Of a stretch of 10,808 nt of DNA, positions 1 through 6,832 are shown in pieces. The stretch spans positions 1-10,808 of the forward strand of contig JADFGB010000017.1 of NCBI GenBank assembly GCA_022567875.1, given 5' to 3'. A program made the position numbers and the translations under genes. Source of the stretch: Bacteroidota bacterium (GTDB taxonomy: Bacteria; Bacteroidota; Ignavibacteria; Ignavibacteriales; Ignavibacteriaceae). The stretch's first letter is position 1; each line of letters opens with the position of its first letter. A model generated the notes under the pieces. That model made no database searches, was not told where the DNA came from, and worked only from the letters and a program-made list of their open reading frames with translations.

Positions 1-189
1 TAATTCTTTTTTTTTGAGACCGTCTACCCATCCAAAACAAAGGGCTTCCTCCAATGTTTCTTTGTATGTTATGCTTGGCTTGCCTGAGTGCTTTTTGTAA
101 AAGACCAATAAAATTTCTTTTTCTTTATTGTGGTTTTTCTTAAGCCACTTTTTCCATTCATGCCTATTTTTTGCATAAAACGTTTTCAT
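1..189 (-). CDS. YdeI/OmpD-associated family protein, N-terminal part (runs off the window)
   Basis: The reverse strand reads 63 codons from an ATG at 189-187 down to base 1 without a stop, so only the N-terminal third or so of the protein is present. The visible part matches what I recall of the YdeI/OmpD-associated family: an E-W-x-x-W-L-x-K-N-H start (residues 11-20), then YKKHSGKPSITYKE (31-44) and ALCFGWVDG (49-57), the family's most recognisable block. Members are usually about 190 residues, small and cytoplasmic. Their biochemical role is poorly defined, and the label 'bacteriocin-protection protein' is inherited from YdeI. There is no clear ribosome binding site before the ATG, which is common in this kind of genome. 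It is on the same strand as the lipoprotein gene at 280-1359, 90 bases downstream of it, and could be co-transcribed. The family call is fairly safe; the function is not. Confidence 0.8.
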   Translation of the reverse strand, partial: MKTFYAKNRHEWKKWLKKNHNKEKEILLVFYKKHSGKPSITYKETLEEALCFGWVDGLKKKEL

Positions 190-279
190 AATCTATTACA
201 AAAATATAATGAATTAGTTATTATTATTTCTTTGTTAATTTTATCCTTTTTACTTTTTTAAGTGATTAGATTAATAGCT

Positions 280-1359
280 TTATAATACAGGACCAAATAA
301 AGGTTTATAATTATTACCTGCACCTTTAGTTAAATTTATAATTTCACCACTTCCAATTTTTATTAAAAATATATCTGTTGTGCCCTCTTCTGTTTTTTGA
401 TGATAAATTATATTTAATCCATCTGGGGAAAAATGCGGATACTCTTTAGTAAAATTATTATTTGTTAGTCGTTTTTGATTTGTACCATCTGAGTTCATTG
501 TATAAACTTCGGTATGGTTATCTCTATTTGAAAGGAATACTATTTCCTTTCCATTAGAGGAGAATGTTGGTCTGATATTAAAACCCGCTGTGGTTGTTAA
601 TTGTTTTTTATTATTTCCATCGCTGTCCATACTGTATATTTGACCTTTACCACTTTTGTAAGAAACAAAAAGTATTTTTGAATTATCCTGTGAAAATGAA
701 CAAGATCCATCATATGCTGTGGAATTCGTCAATCTCATTACATTATTTCCATCAACAGTCATTGTATAAATATCATAATTATTGCTACGGTTTGAAATAA
801 ATAATATTTTTTTATCATCGGATGAAAACTGCTTAGGAAAATCTTGACCTAAAGTTGAATAAATACTATCTGCCCAGTTAGTAAGGACATTCTTGTTACT
901 CCCATCAACATTTATTATTCCAATTAGACCGAAAGTTTGATATAAAACTTTAGAGTTATCATTGGAAAAAGTGGGATTATTACCTCTTCCTAAATTAATA
1001 ACGTTACTTCCATCACTTTCCATTATAAAGATATAAGACATCAACCAATCATAAGCACCTGTATAAACTATTTTTCTCCCATCTAATGAATATTTAGGTG
1101 AATTATCCCAAGTGTCATTATTTGTAATCCGAGTTTGGTTTGTACCGTCAATATCCATTGTATATACTTCACATTTTGTCCCTAATTCAATGTGAATTCG
1201 ACCATCCGAATCTCTGTCTGAGATAAAAATAATTTTATATTCTATAACATTTTGAGGTGGAGCTATTATATTCGGAGGTAATATTGGATTATCTTTATTA
1301 CATCCTTGCAATAAAACTGCGATAAGTATAATAATTAAGAATTTCATACTATACACCAT
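280..1359 (-). CDS. TolB/PD40-type beta-propeller lipoprotein
   Basis: A 359-residue exported protein. The N-terminus has a short hydrophobic stretch (residues 6-17) ending in a lipobox L-L-Q-G-C, so Cys20 should be lipidated and the protein membrane-anchored. The rest is a repeat array: seven copies of a pattern like I-Y-T-M-x-x-D-G-x-N-x-x-R-L-T-N begin near residues 65, 110, 146, 197, 241, 285 and 330. Each is preceded by F-S-x-D-x-x-K-I-x-F, the signature of PD40/TolB beta-propeller blades; the seventh copy is degenerate. Seven blades would make a complete propeller with no extra domain. The start at 1359 is preferred because AGGA on the minus strand lies six bases before it; a second ATG at 1347 would also keep the lipobox. 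It is not TolB itself: there is no TolB N-terminal domain and no tol/pal genes nearby. Such propellers usually bind proteins or glycans at the cell surface; the ligand here is unknown. Confidence 0.85.
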   Translation of the reverse strand: MVYSMKFLIIILIAVLLQGCNKDNPILPPNIIAPPQNVIEYKIIFISDRDSDGRIHIELGTKCEVYTMDIDGTNQTRITNNDTWDNSPKYSLDGRKIVYTGAYDWLMSYIFIMESDGSNVINLGRGNNPTFSNDNSKVLYQTFGLIGIINVDGSNKNVLTNWADSIYSTLGQDFPKQFSSDDKKILFISNRSNNYDIYTMTVDGNNVMRLTNSTAYDGSCSFSQDNSKILFVSYKSGKGQIYSMDSDGNNKKQLTTTAGFNIRPTFSSNGKEIVFLSNRDNHTEVYTMNSDGTNQKRLTNNNFTKEYPHFSPDGLNIIYHQKTEEGTTDIFLIKIGSGEIINLTKGAGNNYKPLFGPVL

Positions 1360-1663
1360 AAATTATCCTAACGGCGTTGTGACTCAGCCAAAGACCAGAA
1401 CTACTATGGCACATTGATTAAATAATTTTTTAATTTGAACAAATAGAGTTTAAAGAATATTTGGAGAGAAAATTAAACCCCGTATTATTTCTATATATTA
1501 TTTTAAGTTGATTTAATCCATTAATACTATAAAACATATATTTTTTTAAAAAAGTTGCAGGCAGTCGGTTTCAGGTTGGTAGGTTTATGAAAATTTTATA
1601 AAATCTAAAATACACGACTTCAGCGGACAAACAAAATTCATAATTATTATTTATATTTGTGTT
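1360..1663. other. 304-base divergent intergenic region with a short GC-richer palindrome
   Basis: No gene is visible on either strand. The region separates the minus-strand lipoprotein from the plus-strand ybbR-tmk-protease cluster, so it must hold both promoters. Right beside the lipoprotein start, 1367-1412 is GC-richer than its surroundings and includes the near-palindrome AACGGCGTT (1370-1378). Read on the minus strand this ends in GTTAGGA just before the start codon, which vaguely resembles one end of an integron attC site, but no matching other half is present. The middle (about 1420-1550) is AT-rich and featureless. A second slightly G-rich patch lies at about 1554-1590 and I cannot assign it. 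Confidence 0.5.
1652..1659 (+). promoter_or_regulatory. Possible Bacteroidota-type -7 box upstream of ybbR
   Basis: TATATTTG fits the TAnnTTTG -7 consensus known for Bacteroidota primary sigma factors. It lies only four bases before the ATG at 1664, so the transcript would be nearly leaderless. I see no good -33 TTTG partner at the usual spacing, and in sequence this AT-rich such a box can occur by chance. Confidence 0.25.
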
Positions 1664-2578
1664 ATGAGAAAGAACATTCATATAATAATTTTGTCATTGC
1701 TATTTTCTATTGTACTTTGGGTGTCAATAACAATGTTAAACGATTATTACACAACGTACAATTTCCCGCTAAAGCTTGTTGACTTTCCAAAGGGTTATTC
1801 CTCCGCTGTGGAAATACCGAAAGACATATCCGTAAAATTGAAGGGACAGGGTTGGAAATTATTTACATTGAATTTAGGTGTACTTTCGGTTTATAAAGTT
1901 TCGGTAGGAAAGGGAAGGGGGAAAAAAGTTCTGAATCTTGCAACTTTTTTAGGAGAAAACCAATGGCTCTCGTCCGTTGTTGAGGTGATAAATGTTCAAC
2001 CAAATACAATAAGTATAAATGTAGAAAGGACAAGGACTAAAAAATTAAAAGTTATTCCTCAAATCAGATTAGATTTTAAGCAGGGTTACGGTTTGGCAGC
2101 AAAGTTAAAAATATCACCTGACACAATTAAAGTTACCGGTCCAAGAAGTACGATGAGAAAATTAAAATCTATACTTACAAATGAAATTATGTTAAACGAA
2201 CTTGATAAATCTATACAAAAAGAAATTACACTTATGGATATTCAGGGCGTAACTTATTCTCCGGATAAAATAAATATAACATTGGACGTTCAGAAAATAG
2301 TAGAAATGAATATTGACGAAATCATTGTTGAAGTTTTGAATGTACCAAGGAACAGGGAAGTAGTATTACTGCCTAATAAAATAACATGCAGCGTAAGGGG
2401 CGGAATTGATGTTATCGGAAAATTAACAAACGATCAGTTTAAAGCTACAGTAAATTACAGGGATATTATATACGATACATCGGGAAGCATTCAGCCTAAA
2501 ATAATTTTACCCGAAAATACCACGCTGCTCTTTACACAACCGGAGAGAGTTCAGTACGTAATTAAAAGATACAAATAA
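1664..2578 (+). CDS. YbbR-like domain protein (CdaR-like), membrane-anchored
   Basis: A 304-residue protein with one N-terminal membrane helix (about residues 6-24) and an extracytoplasmic remainder. The segment near 128-170 is YbbR-like: K-V-I-P-Q-I-R-L-D-F-K, then S-P-D-T-I-K-V-T-G-P-R-S at 151-162 followed by K-L-K-S-I. The V-T-G-P block is the family's hallmark strand and turn. A second, more diverged repeat is probably at 220-300. In Firmicutes YbbR/CdaR binds and modulates the c-di-AMP synthase CdaA. No CdaA-like gene is in this window, so that role is only an analogy. There is no clear Shine-Dalgarno site. It is the first gene of a tight plus-strand cluster, with tmk starting 21 bases after its stop. 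Good confidence in the fold, low in the precise function. Confidence 0.75.
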   Translation: MRKNIHIIILSLLFSIVLWVSITMLNDYYTTYNFPLKLVDFPKGYSSAVEIPKDISVKLKGQGWKLFTLNLGVLSVYKVSVGKGRGKKVLNLATFLGENQWLSSVVEVINVQPNTISINVERTRTKKLKVIPQIRLDFKQGYGLAAKLKISPDTIKVTGPRSTMRKLKSILTNEIMLNELDKSIQKEITLMDIQGVTYSPDKINITLDVQKIVEMNIDEIIVEVLNVPRNREVVLLPNKITCSVRGGIDVIGKLTNDQFKATVNYRDIIYDTSGSIQPKIILPENTTLLFTQPERVQYVIKRYK

Positions 2579-2599
2579 AAAAGAAGGAACAGATATTTA

Positions 2600-3220
2600 A
2601 TGTTTATAACATTTGAGGGAATAGATTTCTGCGGTAAGACGACTCAAATTGAATTACTTAAAGAAAAATTGATAACTGAAAACAAAAAAGTAGAAATAAT
2701 ACGCGAGCCTGGCGGAACAGCAATATCAGAGAAGATAAGAGAACTTCTTCTATCTAAAGAACATGATGAAATGTTTATGGAACCTGAGATATTTCTTTTT
2801 TCAGCAAGCCGTGCTCAGCTAGTAAGGGAAAAAATTCAACCTTTGTTGAATGAAGGATTTTATGTGCTTTCAGATCGTTTTCACGATTCAACCACTGCTT
2901 ATCAGGGCTACGGCAGAGGAGTTGATCTTGATACGGTAAATAAAATAAACCAACTTGCAATAGACGGTACATTGCCAGATTTAACATTTATAATTGATAT
3001 TCCGGTTGAAGTTGCAGAATCAAGAAAAATGGAAAAGGAAGAGGAGCAGCTTGACAGATTGGAGATTTTGGACAACAAATTTTTCAACTGTGTAAGGGAA
3101 GGTTATTTAACAATGGCTCTGCAAGAAGAAAGATTTAAAGTTATCGATGGAATGTTGAGCATTGAAAGCATAAGTACAAAAATAATAAACGAAGTGAAAA
3201 GATTTAAGGAAAAAGGATAG
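2600..3220 (+). CDS. tmk: Thymidylate kinase
   Basis: Phosphorylates dTMP to dTDP with ATP, an essential cytoplasmic step of dTTP synthesis. At 206 residues it is the normal length. Motifs run in order: P-loop G-I-D-F-C-G-K-T (7-14), the dTMP-binding REPGG (35-39), the DR motif with S-D-R-F-H-D-S-T-T-A-Y-Q-G (91-103), and a LID region ending D-R-L-E (152-155). The P-loop has Phe-Cys where many homologues have Gly-Ser or Gly-Cys (E-G-I-D-G-S-G-K), but GxxxxGKT is intact, so activity is expected. An AAGGA at 2584-2588 lies 11 bases before the ATG, a slightly long spacing. It is between the YbbR-like gene and the S41 protease; only one base separates its stop from the protease start, so coupled translation is likely. 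Confidence 0.95.
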   Translation: MFITFEGIDFCGKTTQIELLKEKLITENKKVEIIREPGGTAISEKIRELLLSKEHDEMFMEPEIFLFSASRAQLVREKIQPLLNEGFYVLSDRFHDSTTAYQGYGRGVDLDTVNKINQLAIDGTLPDLTFIIDIPVEVAESRKMEKEEEQLDRLEILDNKFFNCVREGYLTMALQEERFKVIDGMLSIESISTKIINEVKRFKEKG

Positions 3221-3221
3221 A

Positions 3222-4871
3222 ATGAATAAAAAAAGAATAAAATTAATATTGGTGTCATTTTTTGCAGCTGTATTTTTTACAGGATTTGTTTTTGTGTCCG
3301 ATAAGTATTTTGAGATTTCAAAAAATATTGAGCTGTTCAGTAAGGTCTATAAAGAAGTTACTTTCAATTATATTGAGGACATTGACCCGGTGCAGTTTAT
3401 GCGTGCTGGCATTAACGGTATGCTTGGTTCATTGGACCCTTACACAATATTTATTGACGAAAATAAAAAAGAAGATTATGATCTGCTTACAACAGGAAAA
3501 TACGGAGGCATTGGAGTTTCGATAGGAGTAAGGGGAGAGAAGGTAACAATTATTGATGTCTTTGACGGATATTCTTCACAAAGACAAGGTTTACGTGTGG
3601 GTGATATTTTAATTGAAGCCGGAGGCACTAAAATAACTCCCGATAATATTGACATCATTTCTTCTCTTGTTAAAGGGCAACCGGGGACTACTGTTAATCT
3701 AAAAATACAACGAAGCGGAGAAGAAGATACTTTAAGTTTTAATCTTGTTAGAGAAGTAGTAATTGTTAAAAGTTTATTATATGCCGGTTTCTATCCTAAA
3801 AATTCAAATAATGTTTATCTTAAATTAAGTAACTTCAGTCGTTCAGCTTCCGATGAAATAAGAATAGCATTAAAAGACTTGCAGAATGAAAAACCTATTG
3901 TATCCATTGTGCTTGACTTAAGAGGAAATCCCGGGGGATTGCTGGATGTGGCAGTAAATATATGTGATGACTTTCTTCCGAAGGGTAATTTAATAGTTTC
4001 GACTTTTGGAAGAGAAAAAACAGATAAGAAAAAATTTTATTCTCTTCATAAGCCAGTAATAGAAAATGCCGATGTTGTTCTACTTATAAACGGAGGAAGT
4101 GCATCAGCTTCAGAGATTGTTTCAGGCGCATTGCAGGATCATGACCAGGCTGTAATAGTTGGGACTAAATCTTTTGGTAAAGGATTAGTTCAAACAATAA
4201 TACCATTAAATTATAATACATCTATTAAAATTACTACTGCTAAGTATTTTACTCCAAGCGGGAGAAGTATACAGAGAATTGATTATTCAAAAGACAAAAA
4301 AGTAATTGCTAAATCGGATTCAATTGTTAAAAAATCTTTTAAAACAGATAATAAAAGAACAGTTTTTAGTGGAGGAGGAATAAATCCGGATACAACGGTG
4401 AAGCCACATAAATTGTCGGAATTAACAAAAGCTCTTCTTGCCAAAGGTGTTTTTTTTACTTTTGCCGACCATTATTATTATGCTCATAGAAAGATGAATT
4501 TTAATAAATTGAATGATCAAGCTTTACTGAATGATTTTAAAAAATATCTGACCTCTAAAAAATTTGATTATAAATCCAAAAGTGAAAAAGAATTAAACCA
4601 GCTTATTGCAAGTCTTAAGGATAAATCAGGATATAAGAATGTTATAAACAAGTTGAATAAAATTAAAAACGAAATGGATGAGCTGCATAAAAAAGGAATT
4701 GAGAACAACAAAATAGATATTATGAATCAACTTAAAAGTGAACTTGCATATCGTTACAATGGATCAAACGGAAGGATAGAAGAATTACTTAAAAATGATA
4801 ATCAATTTAAGATTGCCTTTAAGCTTACAAAAAATAAAAAATTATACAGAAAACTTTTGCAAGGAAAATAA
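3222..4871 (+). CDS. S41-family C-terminal processing peptidase (CtpA/Prc type) with PDZ domain
   Basis: A 549-residue exported serine protease that would trim or degrade proteins in the periplasm or at the envelope. Residues 7-25 form a signal-anchor helix. A PDZ domain spans about 90-175, including the G-G-I-G-V-S carboxylate-binding loop region (95-100) and LRVGDIL (124-130). The S41 core follows, with LDLRGNPGG (231-239), GGSASASEI (291-299) and GTKSFGKG (314-321). Ser295 and Lys320 are the likely Ser/Lys pair, because their 25-residue spacing matches Prc and B. subtilis CtpB. After about residue 400 comes a Lys/Asn-rich, probably helical tail of about 150 residues that many Ctp proteases lack or have in shorter form. 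The ATG follows the tmk stop by one base, with AGGA at 3214-3217. The substrate cannot be told from sequence. Confidence 0.93.
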   Translation: MNKKRIKLILVSFFAAVFFTGFVFVSDKYFEISKNIELFSKVYKEVTFNYIEDIDPVQFMRAGINGMLGSLDPYTIFIDENKKEDYDLLTTGKYGGIGVSIGVRGEKVTIIDVFDGYSSQRQGLRVGDILIEAGGTKITPDNIDIISSLVKGQPGTTVNLKIQRSGEEDTLSFNLVREVVIVKSLLYAGFYPKNSNNVYLKLSNFSRSASDEIRIALKDLQNEKPIVSIVLDLRGNPGGLLDVAVNICDDFLPKGNLIVSTFGREKTDKKKFYSLHKPVIENADVVLLINGGSASASEIVSGALQDHDQAVIVGTKSFGKGLVQTIIPLNYNTSIKITTAKYFTPSGRSIQRIDYSKDKKVIAKSDSIVKKSFKTDNKRTVFSGGGINPDTTVKPHKLSELTKALLAKGVFFTFADHYYYAHRKMNFNKLNDQALLNDFKKYLTSKKFDYKSKSEKELNQLIASLKDKSGYKNVINKLNKIKNEMDELHKKGIENNKIDIMNQLKSELAYRYNGSNGRIEELLKNDNQFKIAFKLTKNKKLYRKLLQGK

Positions 4872-5030
4872 TTCATAATGTATAATTCCGAAAACACATA
4901 TTTGTACAAAAGTTTATTTCGTAATGTAACACGCTAAGCGATGAGTGTTATTTAGATGTTGAAATGAAAGATGCCGAAACGAGTTTTGTATGACAGGTTT
5001 ATTTCAGAAATTCTACTCTAAATTTATAAT
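4872..5030. repeat. Spacer with hairpins, probably a decayed dispersed palindromic repeat
   Basis: Two inverted repeats are visible: TAACAC (4927-4932) with GTGTTA (4945-4950), enclosing a small CGC-TAA-GCG hairpin (4932-4940), and TGAAAT (4960-4965) with ATTTCA (5001-5006). The order and wording (an ACGCTnAGCGA-like core, then AGATGnTGAAA, a GACAGGTTT and TTTCAG) resemble, from memory, the 'GTCAC-GCTGAGCGAAG ... GATGCTGAAA ... TTTCAGCATC' repeats scattered between genes in many Bacteroidota-group genomes. This copy has many mismatches. No T-tract follows the hairpins, so a classic rho-independent terminator is not evident. Confidence 0.35.
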
Positions 5031-6470
5031 ATGGACAAATCAGCAAAATCAAAATTAATAGAAATTATAGATAATAATAATTTCTTTGATTCCAACGAAG
5101 ACAAATTAAGCTATTCTTTTGATGCTACACCTCTTTATCAGCAATTACCCGAAGCAGTAATCTTTCCCGAAAATGAAGAACAAATTTCTAAAATTATTTT
5201 ACTTGCAAACAAAGAAAACTTTAGCATTGTACCGCGTGGAGCAGGCACAGGCCTTAGCGGCGGTTCTATTCCTGTAGAAAACAGTATTGCACTTGTAATG
5301 ACCAAATGGGATAAAATATTAGAAATTGATTCTTCTAATCTTACAGCTACAGTTCAACCGGGTGTAATAACAGGCAACCTTCAAAAGGAAGTGGAGAAAT
5401 TAGGTCTTTTTTATCCGCCTGACCCGGGTAGTTCAAATGTTTGTACAATTGGGGGAAACGTTGCTAATAATGCAGGGGGATTGAGAGGCTTGAAATACGG
5501 TGTTACAAAAAATTATGTAATGGGTGTAGAGATGATTCTACCAAACGGTGATCTATTAAAAACCGGGGGTAAAAATGTAAAAGATGCAGCAGGTTATAAC
5601 CTTAAAGATTTCATAGTCGGCAGTGAAGGAACTCTAGGAATAATAACAAAAGTAATGCTCAAACTTTTACACAAACCAAAATCCTTTTTAACTATAATAG
5701 CATTTTTTGATAAAATGATAGATTGTTCAAACGCCATTTCAGGGATTATTAATTCTTTTATAACTCCAGCAATGATGGAATTTTTAGATAGAACTACTTT
5801 AAACTGTATTGAAGATTATGCAAAACTTGGTCTGCCAAAAAATTCAGAGGCTGCATTATTAATTGAATTAGACGGAAGGGAAGCTGCAGTAAGAGAAGAC
5901 TCTGAGATTATTAAAAAGATATTCTCAGAATATAATGCATCAATTATTAAAACAGCAGATACTATTTTAGAATCAAACAATTTAAAAGCCGCAAGAAGAA
6001 GTGCATTCAGTGCACTTGCAAGGGTTAAACCGACAACTATATTAGAAGATGTAACCGTACCGAGAACGGAATTTCCTGTACTCATTGAAAAAGTAAAACA
6101 AGCTGCAAAGGACAACAATGTAATCTTCGGCAACTTCGGACACGCAGGTGACGGAAATCTTCACCCAACTTGTCTTACGGATGAAAGAGATACATCGGAA
6201 ATAGACAGAGCACACAAAGCATTTGAATTTATTTTTAACGAAGCAATAAAGTTAGGAGGCACCATAACCGGTGAACACGGAACCGGTCTTGCAAAAAAAG
6301 ACTTTCTTGAAAATGTTGCGGGCATTCCCGGTGTAGAAATGATGAAAAAAATAAAATCAGTAATTGATGAAAATAACATATTAAATCCTGGTAAGATATT
6401 TTCAAATGCACCTCGTTGTGAAGGTACACTACCGTTTAATAAAAACAAGATTAAACCTTTTAATGGATAG
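5031..6470 (+). CDS. glcD: FAD-linked glycolate/D-lactate oxidase subunit (GlcD family)
   Basis: A 479-residue cytoplasmic or membrane-peripheral flavoenzyme that oxidises a 2-hydroxy acid such as glycolate or D-lactate, normally passing electrons to an iron-sulphur subunit (GlcF). The FAD-binding type 4 domain covers about 38-215: PRGAGTGLSGG (68-78), PPDPGSSNVCTIGGN (129-143), NAGGLRG (147-153) and VGSEGTLGIIT (196-206). The C-terminal oxidase domain includes FGHAGDGNLHP (369-379) and TGEHGTG (413-419), carrying His371 and His416, and N-P-G-K-I-F (452-457), where homologues usually end. Here about 22 extra residues follow. No Shine-Dalgarno site is seen; TATAAT touches the ATG and may be chance. 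The stop lies inside the start of the glcF relic (ATGGATAG), the overlap expected for a coupled glcD-glcF pair. glcD itself looks intact. Confidence 0.9.
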   Translation: MDKSAKSKLIEIIDNNNFFDSNEDKLSYSFDATPLYQQLPEAVIFPENEEQISKIILLANKENFSIVPRGAGTGLSGGSIPVENSIALVMTKWDKILEIDSSNLTATVQPGVITGNLQKEVEKLGLFYPPDPGSSNVCTIGGNVANNAGGLRGLKYGVTKNYVMGVEMILPNGDLLKTGGKNVKDAAGYNLKDFIVGSEGTLGIITKVMLKLLHKPKSFLTIIAFFDKMIDCSNAISGIINSFITPAMMEFLDRTTLNCIEDYAKLGLPKNSEAALLIELDGREAAVREDSEIIKKIFSEYNASIIKTADTILESNNLKAARRSAFSALARVKPTTILEDVTVPRTEFPVLIEKVKQAAKDNNVIFGNFGHAGDGNLHPTCLTDERDTSEIDRAHKAFEFIFNEAIKLGGTITGEHGTGLAKKDFLENVAGIPGVEMMKKIKSVIDENNILNPGKIFSNAPRCEGTLPFNKNKIKPFNG

Positions 6471-6660
6471 GCAAAAAGAAAATCTATTCGGGTTGATAAA
6501 CGATGATCTTCTTTCTCAACGTATACATTGGGGTATGTGTTTCTCTGTTTGTCCTACAATACTTCTTTATTATCAAAAAAAGTTGGTTGAGAAATTTTTT
6601 TCCTCTTCAGAATTATTCAATATTTTTCTTAATAAACTTTTGCACCCTTTTATCCTGTGA
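6463..6660 (+). pseudogene. glcF: glcF remnant: head of the iron-sulphur subunit, eroded and truncated
   Basis: The frame opens at an ATG overlapping the glcD stop by eight bases and gives only 65 codons, against roughly 400 or more for a full GlcF. Residues 15-40 still align with the GlcF N-terminus: D-L-L-S-Q-R-I-H-W-G-M-C, then F-S-V-C-P-T. The family motif C-x2-C-x2-C-x3-C-P is read here as Arg20, Trp23, Cys26, Cys30, so two ligands of the first [4Fe-4S] cluster are gone. Each loss needs one base change (CGT from TGT; TGG from TGT or TGC). Similarity fades after Q-K-K at residues 38-40 (about base 6582), where S-S-P-R-G-R would be expected. The rest of the protein, including the second cluster and CCG domains, is absent downstream. 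I read it as a non-functional leftover of a former glcD-glcF operon. Confidence 0.75.
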
Positions 6661-6832
6661 GCCGTTCAAATATCAGTAAAAAAAAATAAGAATTTTCCTT
6701 TACTTATTATTAACTATTATTTATATTGATACTTCCTTCCAAATTTTGATGAAGGCACTACTGGGGAGGTAGATATTAAATATTTATATTTGCTATCCTT
6801 TTATATACATACTTAACCTGAGGAATTTGCTT
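6661..6832. other. Gap between glcF relic and parA, with possible parA promoter
   Basis: AT-rich, with no coding signal on either strand and no recognisable piece of the missing glcF. A weak six-base stem, AATAAG (6685-6690) with CTTATT (6703-6708), is present. The TAnnTTTG-type box TATATTTG at 6785-6792 would give a leader of about 35 bases. No -33 TTTG is at the usual spacing; the nearest, at 6745-6748, is too far away. AGGA at 6821-6824 is the likely ribosome binding site of parA, eight bases before its ATG. Confidence 0.35.

Noticed and set aside
252..263. ACTT-TTTT-AAGT as terminator of the lipoprotein gene
   Set aside because: A four-base AT-poor-strength stem; expected by chance in such AT-rich sequence.
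594..800. A 68-codon plus-strand frame within the lipoprotein gene
   Set aside because: Antisense to the repeat blades; its Tyr/Phe/His/Cys richness is what the complement of such repeats gives.
5816..6448. Two to three long open frames on the minus strand inside glcD
   Set aside because: They lie antisense to strongly conserved GlcD motifs, overlap each other, and resemble no protein; shadows of the real gene.
6406..6462. Upstream extension of the glcF relic frame to an ATG at 6406
   Set aside because: That part lies out of frame inside glcD; the ATG at 6463 fits the overlap and the start of GlcF similarity.
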